A DNA stretch of 64,000 bases from Artemia franciscana (taxonomy: Eukaryota; Arthropoda; Branchiopoda; Anostraca; Artemiidae): NCBI RefSeq assembly GCF_032884065.1, contig NC_088863.1, positions 39,837,076-39,901,075 on the forward strand, read 5' to 3'. The position numbers were made by a program, and so were the translations under genes. Below are positions 1 through 12,900 of this stretch, in pieces; the first letter of the stretch is position 1, and each line of letters begins with the position of its first letter. The notes under the pieces were generated by a model. It was given only the letters and a program-made list of their open reading frames with translations. It had not been told where the DNA came from and did no database searches.

Positions 1-2576
1 TTGTCAGGGGACACTCTCTTTTATGAGGAGTCTAACACGTTTCAGGAGAAGGAGGATTTCACCAATGGAAACGATAGATATTAGCTATTATATAACAAAA
101 CCTACATATATTAAATATCTCGAGAGATCTTTTTTTCTATACCTTTAAAGGCAAAAAAATACATCATTTGAAATATACAAAGATCATTTCATTTTACTGG
201 TTGAATAGGAAAAAATGGCCACCCGTACTGTCCCAATCTATGAGAGAAATTCACTGCCACCTACAATCCGACGATAATGTCTACCAGGACGTAAGTTCAC
301 CAAGAATTTATCAATTTTAAACAAAAAATTAATTGAGTAAGAAAGAGTTAGGCATACAAAAGAACAGCCATGATATGTGGCAATCAGTGTTAACAGGAAC
401 TCGAAACATCGGAAATTTTTATCGAAAAAGCTCCAATCTTTGAACTGCTATAATTTCAGCCTACTGAAAAATAAATCAAGACATAGTTAGGGCTGTTACA
501 GAAAGACTGAAATTTTCTGGAACTTCCCGTCTACAAACCTTGACCATGAGTCAGGGGAAATTTATCGAATAAGATTTGAAACTAGGACAAAGCTTGATGT
601 TGGCATGAGGGAAAACGTGACTTTTTTTTTTTCAAGTGATGGAACCTGAGATAAAATATAAAGTTCTTAGGCCCTTTTTTCCTACAAATACTTCAAATCA
701 GAAATGAGAGTTAATATAGAAAAAATTCTTTTTTTTGTACAGAGAAATCGGAAACCTAAAAAAAAAAAATATCTTCCCACCTAAATATACGAATATCCAT
801 TTTTTGTGTGTGTGGAGATTCCTTGAATAATCAAAGCAATTTATTAGTTGAGTTAGCACAAAAAAAATATATATATACGTAACTCTCTAGAGATTCCGAC
901 TTTGAAACCTGAACAGTATGAGAGGAGGCAAAAATTCAACTCCGAGACTTTTTGTTACTTTTATTTCAGTACACGGCACACACGAAGAGTCAACATAAGC
1001 AAATTTTTAGCTTTGGCTCCTATCCCTTAATGCTACTTCTTTGAGTATATACTCGACACGAAGTTGAACAACCCAAAAGAAGATATAGATAATATTTTTC
1101 TTGCAAAATTCGTTTAACATCGAGGACGTCTTTCAGCATTCATCACCCAGGACTAAAAATCTAGAGCACACTTCAAGTTGAAATCCGTGATCATTGTGAT
1201 AAACGACTCTTTATGAAGTTGTTAAAACATTATCTGAAGCTTCAATCTGTGGGAGATTATATTTGAATGTTCTTTACTTTGTGTGTGTGACTTTTTTTTT
1301 CTTTTTTTGTAAGATGAATTTAGTTAAAGGCCGTTTTTTTCTCCGTTTGTGTAATATTTGCGGCGCTGAAGTATGCCAGCAGGCACGGGTATTACTGTCT
1401 GTGAAGCTTGTATGTTATATGCTAGAATTTAATTAAAAAATGTTCTTCGTTCTACTCCATCTCTCTTTGTTTAAAGCTTTTTTTCGGACACACCCAAGAA
1501 AATCCCAATTTTTTGGTTTTCTTTTATCACAATATTTCTAGGCCGGCCTATTCTTATGGGCTACTTAGTAAAGCTACACTTAATATTTTGCTACCCTAAG
1601 AAGTGCTTTCATGATGCATACACTCGGGTACATCAACAAGCCAAACCCCTCGGTATGGAGTTTTCCCGGCAGAGCAGATGGGGTTATATGTAAAAAAGGG
1701 ATAAATTACATTTTTAGGATGTAATGTTTCTGAAGGGAGGAGGAGGGGATTCAAAAGAGTCTCATGGCATCGCCCTCTCCATGTGTGAATTTGAGAGCAT
1801 AGTAAGGGGATTTAAAATTTTGGAACAATTATCAATGGCATTTAAGAACACGTTTCCATACATGATTCGTATCCAAGATCAATACTGGCTGATTTCGTAT
1901 CCAAGATAAAAATCTGGCTAAACCTATATTAATATACATTTATTTTTCAAATGTTTCTAAAAGGTATCTAACATCTTTGTGCCACTACAGCATTATTGTA
2001 TATTATGGCGGTAAAAAACTTGCCTCATCCGTCTCTTCACATTCAAAATTAAACATCGCCATCTACAAGAATGTAGTGTCACAGATGGCTACTTTTATTA
2101 CTATCATAGGCTGTAATTTTTATTAAAAATGATGGATTTGGCATGGAAATTCCTGTCAAGTCGGCAAAGCATAAAAGCTGTTTAAAAAAAGAAATATTAC
2201 GTACAAATAATGAATGATTTTTGGCAATCAAAATATCTGAATTTACTGGATTTGACATTACAAACAGAAACTTAGTTCATACTGTTTGATCACATCTGTG
2301 CGATGCTGGAGCTGCATTGTCAATTTGGAGAAGCCCTTGAAGATTGCAGTATATAAGAATATGATGAAAGCGTAGTCTGGGGTACCTGACCTTTCTCTTA
2401 TCCCCTTGTTGCCTATTTAATAAAATTATGCTAGGGATAAGGGCTTGAGTATTCTGAGGAATTTTATTGTCAATTCACTTTTTCTGGGCGAAAATATTGG
2501 GAAGCCTCGAGATAATTCATCAGCGGATAAATGAGATAAAATAAATAGTCAGTATCCCCATTTTATTAGGACCTAC
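1..2576. other. AT-rich stretch left of acid phosphatase exon 6
   Basis: Expected to be intron 6, perhaps with the final exon(s). It holds several T and A runs but no exon I can support. No repeat family of this window was recognised. Confidence 0.5.
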
Positions 2577-2791
2577 TTTCACAAAATGCCTCTCCAGTTC
2601 ATCCTTATGAAGTTCGAGCATCACTAAACTTGCATACGGAGGCTGAATCCCATTAAAAATGTCTAAGGACTGCAGAAACATCGCAATCGTAACGTCATGA
2701 GCAGAGTACATGAAGAAACGTCGTTTCTTTGGAAATAACTTCCCTTGAATCTTCATTTTAATATGTTCTCTAATTTCACGAACAAGTGGAC
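2577..2791 (-). CDS. Acid phosphatase exon 6: SAHD proton-donor exon
   Basis: This exon has 215 bases, phase 1 in and phase 0 out. The acceptor is TTTTTTTAG; the donor GTAGGT directly follows HFVK. It carries GPLVREI, MYSAHD (catalytic His-Asp) and [20 protein letters not shown], all diagnostic of the family. Reading through the donor meets a stop after 18 codons. A truncated protein ending there is possible but unlikely, because the splice site lies exactly where homologues continue. Confidence 0.92.
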
Positions 2792-3001
2792 CTAAAAAAA
2801 CAGAAAATAATTTTATATGTACGAGGTATGTCCAAATGAAAAGGTTAGCCTCCACGCAGCCCTGATTTATCAGTCTTTTTGTTTTGCTATTTTGGTTAAA
2901 GAGGTTCTCAATATGTGTTGACACGGATTGCCTTTTGCATTTTTAGTTTGTCCGTGACATATAAAGGGTTGACCTACTCTTGCGTTCTTGGCAACTATTC
3001 G

Positions 3002-3035
<34 letters not shown>

Positions 3036-6000
3036 CAAGGATCCTTATTAAATTTTATGCAGAAAATAAAATTCAGTAATCTAGTGTGTTTATAAATGAA
3101 GAAGACTCTTCACAGAAGGTTGAGAAGATGTTAATAATCACGCCCATCCTGCATGCACCAGTAATAAAATACTAAGAATAATTATCACAAAAAAAAACTT
3201 TTAAAGCGATGGTGACAACCTAGCGTAAGCGGAGCATCCTTTACGAGCTTCGCACAAAGCCAGTCTAAATCAGCAATAACAGCAGTAGCAAAATACTCCG
3301 GACGAATGCTAGGACGTCGACTCTCATTGATAGAAGAGTATCGCCAAGTATTGAAACCATGTTGTGACTAAGATGGACCCAGGATTACACAAAGCCTCCA
3401 TTCAACTGGATGTCCCATTTACTTCTTGCTGCCTGGTTATAAGCCGGCTTAAGGGCTTTATGTAGACCTGAGAAGTAGTAATTAGGTTCTAACTCAAACT
3501 GATGGGACCCATTGTTTTTCTTGAGGCCAAGACAATCTCAATGATTTAAATAATACGAAAATTACAACTTGGAGCGCTACAGCATTACAAGAGGCTATTC
3601 ACGTTTTAATGCACTATCCAGGAATTGTGTATTATATTATCTTCTGTAGGATAAAAAAGGATAAAGATCCTCCAGAGCCACGGCTGGCGCATAGGGCGTA
3701 AAATCGACGTTTCAGTTGCTGGGTGTTTTTTACAGGGACAAGTAGCAAGCTTGTCGCCCAACCTTGCTGTGGCGGGGATCGAACCCTGGGCCCCGTATTC
3801 CCAAGGAGAACATCAAATCTCCTGTAGGAAGATTCAATATTTGTAAAGATTTTCAATTTTAATATTATGTTTTGTTACTTACAATTTCAGATTGCAGCGG
3901 TCGCTAGCACCCTAGTAAGAGTTTCTTACAAGAGGCAATTGATATTACAATTATCTTCCAAACGAGTCCTTACACATATCTCCATGATTATTCAGTCCTC
4001 CACTAGTGGTAATGAAAACAAAAGAAGTGACAAAAGTAGACACGTCACTATTTCTCATGCGAAAAATTGAATTTTCTTGTTGCTTAAGGTGGGGAACTGT
4101 AATTCTACTAAACAGGATTTTCAGCTATGATGATTCAAATCGTGCAGTTTTTATTTCGATCCGCATCATTTTTGATGGTTTTCTGGCTATTTTTCTAAAT
4201 TCGCATAAGTTTGGCTTCACTATAAACTTTTATCATTAAGATAAATTGAAATAATAGATACCACTCCTGAAACAGATACAGATGGCGACCTACTAACTTG
4301 GCAGTTTTTTTTCAAACAGGACTTTAAATTTCCATTTACTGAGGGCTGAACTTTGCTCTTTACTAGGTTGCAGCAAATGCTTCAACGACGATGGTATATC
4401 ATTGAAAATTCTTTTGTATTTTATCCCCCCATTCGCTGCTTTACCTCCAGATATGAAAAAAAACCTTTGTCCCTTTCATTACAGACAAAAAACAAACAGA
4501 ATATCCCAGTAATTTCTCTTTTCTTATTGGATGGCAGTGCTGCCCAGGTTTGTGTATTTATTCGTCTGTTTTGCTCTCCCCCCTTTTTTTAGTGTCTTTT
4601 TTAACTTTTTTATATATATTTATTAATTTTTGTTTAGTTTGACCAGTTTTATCCTTTTGACTTTTTAATTGACGTTTTTCAGTTAAATTATTGACTGACG
4701 AATTATTTATTCATTCTGATTTTTCTTTTTTCGGTCTAGGTTTGGGATTCTTTGCCGGTTTTCCGGTTTTTTAATGATATTTTAAACTCAAAATTCAAGT
4801 TCGGCCCTTCAAGGATCCTTCTTGCATTGAGGTAAACTTTTCCATGCAGGAAATTACAGGAAAGATATTGTTGGACTAGCGAACAACACATAGAGATGGG
4901 GCTCTCAAGACAAAAAAGTGATAACGAAGACACATTACTTGACGTAGAAATGCTTGAAAAGTCAAATTTATTCGAAAATAGAGAAAAACTGAGATACATA
5001 GCAGAAGGAATTATGGTTCCTATGGAATCAAACACGGAAGAAGCTATAAAAGTGTTAAAAGTGACTCTTGATGATATGGTCGAAAAGCCAGTAAAAGATT
5101 ATGTTATCAAATAAAAATCACAAGTAAACCTCTTGATACCCAAGAGGGCTGATTCGCCGGACATCAAGTAAACAGAACGTGGCTTGATCTTCCAGAGGTT
5201 CTTGGTTAATACAAAACGTTCGATCATACCAGAAAGAGAATGCTTCAAATACGAATCATGTACTGTTCCTTCGTCACTTTTTGACGACGATGGGCTCATG
5301 AGGAAACTAAACAACCCTGATCTTGCGAAAACTTTATTTGAAGCTTGTAAAGACGAAGATAGCCTGTGCTCAAATACGAAAGAACTAACAAAACCCCACC
5401 TCCACGTTTAAGACGGTGGAGCTCTTCTTCATAGATTTTAATAGAAGATTAGAACCAGCTTTTCAATGATAATGAACCAGTACTTGTCATTTATCGAAAC
5501 GTAGCACTCATACCCTACAGTGGTTTTCGACAGATATGATGGAGGACCTGCAACAAAAGACCAGACACCTGAAATTTAACGGAAGATAACTGCTGTTTAC
5601 TGCAGATACAGATCTTCAAATGCACAAAATTCTATTCAATAGAAAAAAAATAATAAGGCGAGGTTCATCCGCACGCTCCGTGAAAGCTTATAGGAAAGGG
5701 TGATATTCACGCAGAAGACGAAGTGGATGATAAGATCGTAGAACTGCTGTTGACAAGTAATATATTCTTCCTACTGTGCTAGTTGATGATGATACAGACT
5801 TACTCGCTCTTTTAATGTTTCATGCAACTTACGATTTCAAATAGATATATCATTATCATCAGATATATCATCAAAGCGAAACAAGGCGGTATAAGTGTTG
5901 TGTGGGGTGTACAGATAATGGAAACTAGCTTGGGAATAGAACTCTGCTATTCCAAATATTTCTATCTTGGCTGCAATACCACTTTCTATACTTGGCTGCA

Positions 6001-6815
6001 ATACCACTTCCTAAATACATAGTGTTGGAAAAGGGAAGGCTGTAAGCCTATTTAAGGAAGACGAGGCGTTCTGAAGAAGTTCTCAAGTTTTCCTGAAGGT
6101 CAGCACAAAGGGGGAGATGGTTAGTGCTGGAAAACGTGCTTTATTTTCGATCTATGGATACAAAAGTGATGAAGACCTAAACAAAATCCTCAAATTTGAG
6201 CATCTTAAGAGTCTTACCACCCACACGTCCATCTGCGAAGTTTTACTTGCTGCGCTTCCATCATCAGGTCCAAAATTGGAGTGAAAATAACAGTCTCGAG
6301 CCTCTTCAGTAGGAGGCTCAGGAGCAGATAAACTGTCTTTATTCCTGCAATGACTGATTTATCCCCCACTCAAATGCAGCTTCTGAAAGTTGTGAAGTGC
6401 TCCTGTAAGTCGAATTACTGTGATTCAGAAAAACACTTTTGCAAGAAGTTGGATCTGGATTGCTCGATTGCTTGCAAATAGTGCAGAGAATCCCTTGCGA
6501 GAATCCCATGGAAGCTTAAGACAATGAGACTGCCTTAAATAACAATGACTTTTTTAAAGTTCTATCTTTTTATATTTGACAAAGTGAAACTAATTGAAAA
6601 CAAAATTACCTAGTTCATTCCATAGTCTTTATATGAATAGATTTTGCTATATTGTTAATAAACCATATTTTATATATCTTGAAGCCTTGGAAATTTTTTT
6701 AAGCAAGATATTCGATTAGGTTATGTTTTATACCTTAGTTCCGTCTATTCAATCTTAAAAAAAGACTTTCCTCAAATTAGGGTTTCAGCAAAAGTTATCC
6801 AACTCTACAGAAGAA

Positions 6816-6901
<86 letters not shown>

Positions 6902-9900
6902 GTATATCGTATGTATATGGTAAAAATATCATTTTGTTAAGAATACATTATTTTGAACTACTGCCATCTACCTGGACACAAACAACCGCACAGTATACTG
7001 ATTTACTATTGATAGCAAAAAAAAAAAAAAAAAACTTTTTTTCTTTCACCTTTCGAAAACTGAGAGACAGAACAAGCAAAAAGCTCAAACATAGGACCGA
7101 ACGGTACCGAAAAAAAACAAAAAAAAAACAGCAATAGATAGAGATTTCCTTTCAAAATCTGAAAATAAGATTTTTTTCAAGAAGAACAGGAATTAATTGA
7201 TTTTAACCAATTGCATGACCGACAAACGACATGTCATTATAGACGAACGAACTTACCTCCTCGTATTTTCTTCATTTCGTTTGTGTACGCTTTCATACCA
7301 AAACTAAAATCTGAAACCTCCTTTAATGGTTCTGGGTAAACACTGTCCGTCCAATTGGGAAGTGTAAGGTTGAAACGTGTCTAAGGCAAAAGAAAAACAT
7401 CAAAATAAAAACATTTAAAGATAACTAGCTATAATAAAATTGAGCAACCACAGAGAAAGTATCACAAACATAATTAATGAAAAAAAAAGGAATTTGAAAT
7501 ATTCTACCAATATTCCAAAATATAGGCAGAATATATGATGCAGAATGTCTTATAGTATTTTTTTTTACATTTTTATTTTATTCTTATTCTTTTTTTATAT
7601 TGTGAAGGTTGAGTTATCATAGCAGGGTAAGATCAAGTTTGACATTGAAGCTGTTGGAGTGATATAAACCCTAAAGGCAAACTTATTAGACATTCCAAAG
7701 TTTTGAACAAAACAGACGTATCAAAATTTGATTCGATATCATAGGGGTTAGAGGAGGGCCAAAAAGCAGAAAAGGAACCAAGAGGGAGGCCGATTGCCCT
7801 CCAGTAGATTCCGACCTCTAAAAAGAATACAAGAGCTTTCAATTTTCAACCGAATGATCCCCCCAAGTTTCTAAAATAGCCCCTTCCATTTGAACTGGGA
7901 AGCAAAAGAATTTTGGAACTTTTCTCGTCGTTTTATGGGCAACATTTTTAGGGGCAGGGATTTATTTTAATTTTTCTTCTGCCTTGTGGTCTCCAAGGCG
8001 AAAATTTCATATAAGTTTCAGGACAATCGGAAAGATTTGTCAAATGAAAGACCAATCTTCTGAATAACTTTTCTACATTAGCCCCCTTGGCCCAAGGACT
8101 TACGGCTGAAAGTTTCAAATTGATAATAAAAAAGTTTTTCTGGCTCATTTCAGGGTCCCTAGCCCTTCCGTTTTCCCACAGCAAAATGTTGATGGTTTTT
8201 TTTTACAAAGACAATAGTCAATGAAACTTTCACGCCACTAGACTCCCAAGATCCAACACGTTTCCCCCTTTTTTACAATAAAATGTATCTGCAAAAAACT
8301 GATAGTTCACAAAATTTGCGACCCTTATCCCTGGGTATCTGGGTTATGTCATCCTTACATGGAAATTTATTGTTATTTTCAACTATTCTGAGCAAAATGG
8401 GCACCTCAAAATGTTGATCAGATTCCCTAAGGAATTACAAAAAGACGAAATATAAAAAAGTCTAGGAATTTACCCTCCCCCCCCGCACCACGGAAAATAC
8501 CCTGGATATGGCCCCCGGGATTATATACTAATTTCTACCTCAACACTCCCCTTGTCTCTTAGAACTAATTTTGTACTTATGTAAATTAAAAAAAAAACTT
8601 TACAATAAGCTTCCTCTAGGGATGATCGTATCAAAACAAGGGTCTTAAAGACCGGGAGAGGGCTCACTCGAACAAAAAATTAAAAACTTAAGTGCCTTTT
8701 TAAGTGACCAAACATAATGAAAAAAACAGCCCCTTTCCCTTTTTCGGGGGGGGGGGGTTAAACGCCAGCTCCCCCCCCCAAAAAAAAAAGGTTCATGGAC
8801 AGTAAATTGTTGCTCTTCGAACATTTTTTACTTTTAAAAGGCGCAAAAATTATCAATTTGCGATCGAATGAATTTTCTCCGAAGTTTCTATGGTCGCAAA
8901 GGGGATGATAAGGGGGAGTCCCCTCCTATACGGAATATACTTTGCTAATACTAGAATTGAATATTACGCTTTACTTTCATAACAAAGGCATACACAAGAA
9001 ATATTCTCGGAATTCAAGAGAAATTAGATATCATTGTCTACCCCCCCCCCTTCCCTAGAACTTTTAAGGAAAGGGATTTCTATATTTATCTGAAAGCTTA
9101 ATGATAGTTAGGGTGTTTTGGAATTAGAACACACTCTTTGAAGCAACTCCCCTGTCCCACCTATAAAATGATCCTCCACCTCTGCTTCATACGCACTTAC
9201 ACATCATTGCATATAATTTTGTGAAAGATGAAAAAAATTAGCTTAGTTAAATGAAGCTTTTCTTAAACACGGTTTTGCATACTGGAATTTTGGACTCAAT
9301 ATCAAGTAAATAAGTTCAAATATCAAACAGTTAGTGGTAACGAACTGTAATAAGGAGCGACCCGGCTCAATAGTAACCGAAACTCTAAAAAATGAAATTT
9401 TGATACCAGTATTTACATCAAAACAATCGCTGATTTTAAATATATAAGTTTCATCAAGTTTAATTTTGCCCATCAAAAGTTACGAGCCTGAGAAAATTTG
9501 TCTTATTTTAGAAAATAGGGGGAAATACCCCTTAAAAGTCGAAGAATCTTAACGAAAATCACACCATCCGATTCAGCGTATCAGAGAACTCTACTGTAGA
9601 CGTTTCAAGCTCCTATCTACAGAAATATGGGATTTTGTGTTTTTTTTTCCGAAGACGCATCACGGATGCGTGTTTATTGGTTTTTTTTCTTTTCCCCAGG
9701 AGTGATCGTATCGATCCATTGGTCCTAGAATGTCACAAGAGGGAAATTAAAAGTTCTAGTGCCCTTTTTAAGTGACCAAAAAATTCGAGGGCACCTAGGC
9801 CCCCTCCCACGCTCATTTTTTTCCCAAAATCACTGGATCACAATTTTGAGATAGCCATTTTGTTCAGCATAGTCGAAAAACCTAATCATTATGGCTTTCG

Positions 9901-12900
9901 GGACGACTTAATCCCAGACAGTCCCCGGGGGAGGGGTTGCAAGTTACAAACTTTGATAGTTGTTTACATACAGTAATGATTATTGGGACGTTTACAGACA
10001 TTTTCAGTGGGACTTTTTCACGTTAAAGAGGGGTCAGGGGGAGGGGGTTACGTGGGAGGATCTTTCCATGGAGGAATTTATCATGAGGGTAGAAAATTTC
10101 CTTGAAGGGGCCGCAGGATTTTCTAGCATTATTAAAAAAACAATGAGAAAAAAAAGTTTTATCAGGCGGAAGTAAGGAGCAGCATTAGAACCTAAAACGA
10201 AAAGAAGCTATAGCGCATATAAGGGGGTTCGTCGCCTCCACAATACCTCACTCTTTACATTAAAGTATTTTTAGTAATTTCAACTATTTATTCTACGGCC
10301 TTTGTGATTCACGGGTTATTCTTAAAGAATTGGGACCTAATTGAAGCTTTAGTGTAAAGAGCGAGGTATTTGACGAGGGGAAGAACCCCCTCATATGCGT
10401 AATAAAAATATACAAAAAGTTCTAGTTGCCTTTTTAATTAAAAAAAATTGGAGTGCAACTAGGCCTCCTCCCCCACCCCCTTTTTTATCAAAATCGCCCG
10501 ATCAAAACTATAATAAAGTCATTTAGCAAAAAAAAAAATTAAAATGCAAATTTCAATTTAATTATTCATATACGGTGAGCCAAAATCAAAACATACATTA
10601 ATTTAAAAACGTTCAGAAATTAAATTAAAAAAACAAACAAGTTTTATAACTGCATTGTTTAAAAATTCAATTATGCTTTAAATCAACGGTAACCTATACA
10701 GGCAAGGGCATATCCAAGATTTTTGTTCGAGGGAGGGGTTACAAAAAACTTTAAAAACGCATCCTTTTCTTTTTTAATTCACTCAGGGAAATCAGTTCAA
10801 AAAATAGGGTTCCATAGCTTCGGAACCCTATTTCCAGCACACTGTTTGAACACTACTTTATTAACATCTAATTTCAGCCGAAGCTCCATGAAGATTCTCT
10901 ACTGAAAAAAAAAGAATGGGAGGGAGAGTGTCCTCTAAATAAAACCTTGTATCCATTCAAGCAAACCATGGCTCTTTCAACTGATGAAGGAATATCTGGT
11001 TCGTAAATATTACAGTAATTATTTTAGTTGAATGTTTGTATCAGATAAGTTTTTGAGCTTTTTTTGCATAAAACTTCCTACCCGTAACACAATTTATGCT
11101 GATGGCCTAGTTTCGCAAGATGGAAAAATCAGTTCCGAGTTTAATTTAAAACACATAGGAAACTAATTTTCAATTCTTTTCCTCAGAGGATAGGTAACAA
11201 TATTAATCTGTCAATTTTCTTTATAATATACAGGTCATTATTAGGGGAATGTGAAAAGTAGTTGGAATATTCGTACTCCCGCTGTTTTATTGGTTATCTT
11301 TGCTTTTATAATTAGAAGCTTGTTAGCCAAATATTAATAATTTTCAATTTAATTTTATGGGTAAAGTTACAATTGTAGCACACAGTCATGCCATTTCGAG
11401 TGCGCTATTTTTTCGAATTTTTATAGCGTTTATTATACTTCCAAGTATACAAAGTTTCGGCTACTACTTCTACTCTTAAGAAAAGCAGCTGATGTTCTTT
11501 TTTACAACCAGAAACTCCAGGAAGTGAAAGATAGCAAACGATCTCCCCCTTTCTTATTTTTTACATTTGTCCAAGGCTAAAATACGCCTTCACAGGCGTA
11601 ATACATTCACAGGCTAAAATACGATCTTCTCGGGCTCTTAGAATGGGGGGGGATTAAAACCTCGATGAAGAGTTTTCGAACGTAGTGGTTCCAATGATTT
11701 TCATATCAGTTTTTTAACTTTTCGCTACTATTGGCTCTTTGGTACGTTCTTTATCAGGTTGCCCCTAAGAGGCAACCAGGACCACCGCTAATTTTGAGAT
11801 TTCAAGCTCTTTATGGTAAAATGTTCTCACTGCACAGTTTCTTTTTTTCAAAACGCCTTTTTAAAAATCTCGGCGTCCACGGGCCATGGCTCGCTCTTTA
11901 CTAGGTTGCCGAACTCATAATTTGATGAGATTAAGCGATTAGCCTGGTGTAGGGTTTATTTAAAGAGCATAAAACGAGTCCTACCTCAATAAAAAGCGTA
12001 TCATAAATATATTCAGCATCCCTTGCATTATTAACTTGTTTCCCTGATTGTTCCGTTAGATATCTATACAATTCCATATGCTCTTCATTGAATCTCTTGA
12101 TTTCAGGTAAATTGTCCAATTCAATAAGCATCTGATTGTAGCGAGGGCAAAATGATTCTGGACTTAACAACTGAAAAGAAACAACATAATATACCTGGTG
12201 CAGTAGATTTATTTTATTATATAGCAAGCAAGACAATAGGGATTTTTCTGCCGTCCAACTGTTGGCTGCCAATGTTAGCTAAAAGGTATTTGTTTGGATG
12301 GCGAAAACAAAATTGGTACCTAACAAAAACAAATTCTTCAAGAATTTTCTGAAACAAGTATTCGATTTGTTAAAGATATTCTCTAACAATGTTAGCTAAC
12401 AGATTTTAGTTGGACAGCGGAAATAGTGCATGAAAGGACTTTAAAACATTTTATGAAACAAATAGGCATCAGCATTTGGGACTAAACAGATTTATGTTCC
12501 AATTAACCGTAATGTATGCTTTTTTGTTCTGAGAACGGCAATGTTATTTACAAAAAAAAAAATACAAGGAAAACACTAAGGCCAAAGTTGCAAACTGTTT
12601 TAGCACGATGTATTCACTTTAATTCGTACAAGGACAATTCTACAGTCTATTTCCTAAAAAAAAAAACATTTAAAAGTCGAAGCTTGAAACCATTTGAAAC
12701 TCTACTTGTCAAGTTGTTTGACAATTAATTTTACGATTTTTTCTACTCTAGTCAGTAAAAAATGGAGGAAGGCCAATAGAACAAGCACTTCGAAGTGGCA
12801 GACAAAAAAAAGAAGAAGATGTGTTTCTGTTGGAAGTAAATAGGAAGATCAAAGCTTAAAATGAAAAAAAGGTACCGATTTTCAGATTATGCAGAGGCTT

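Noticed and set aside
1..90. Open plus-strand frame from the window edge to a stop at base 90
   Set aside because: Only 29 codons, no recognised domain and no start or splice evidence; chance in a short stretch is likely.
2283..2361. Open minus-strand stretch after an AG (GFSKLTMQLQHRTDVIKQYE...) as a final acid phosphatase exon
   Set aside because: It is in frame and ends in a stop, but shows none of the expected C-terminal blocks, lacks a pyrimidine tract, and would make the protein unusually short.
3770..3835. A tRNA gene suggested by the perfect B box
   Set aside because: The A box and acceptor stem are not recognisable and a non-tRNA tail follows; a SINE explains it better.
9960..10175. 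72-codon plus-strand open frame in copy A1
   Set aside because: The frame is not kept in copies A2-A4, so it is not a conserved element protein.
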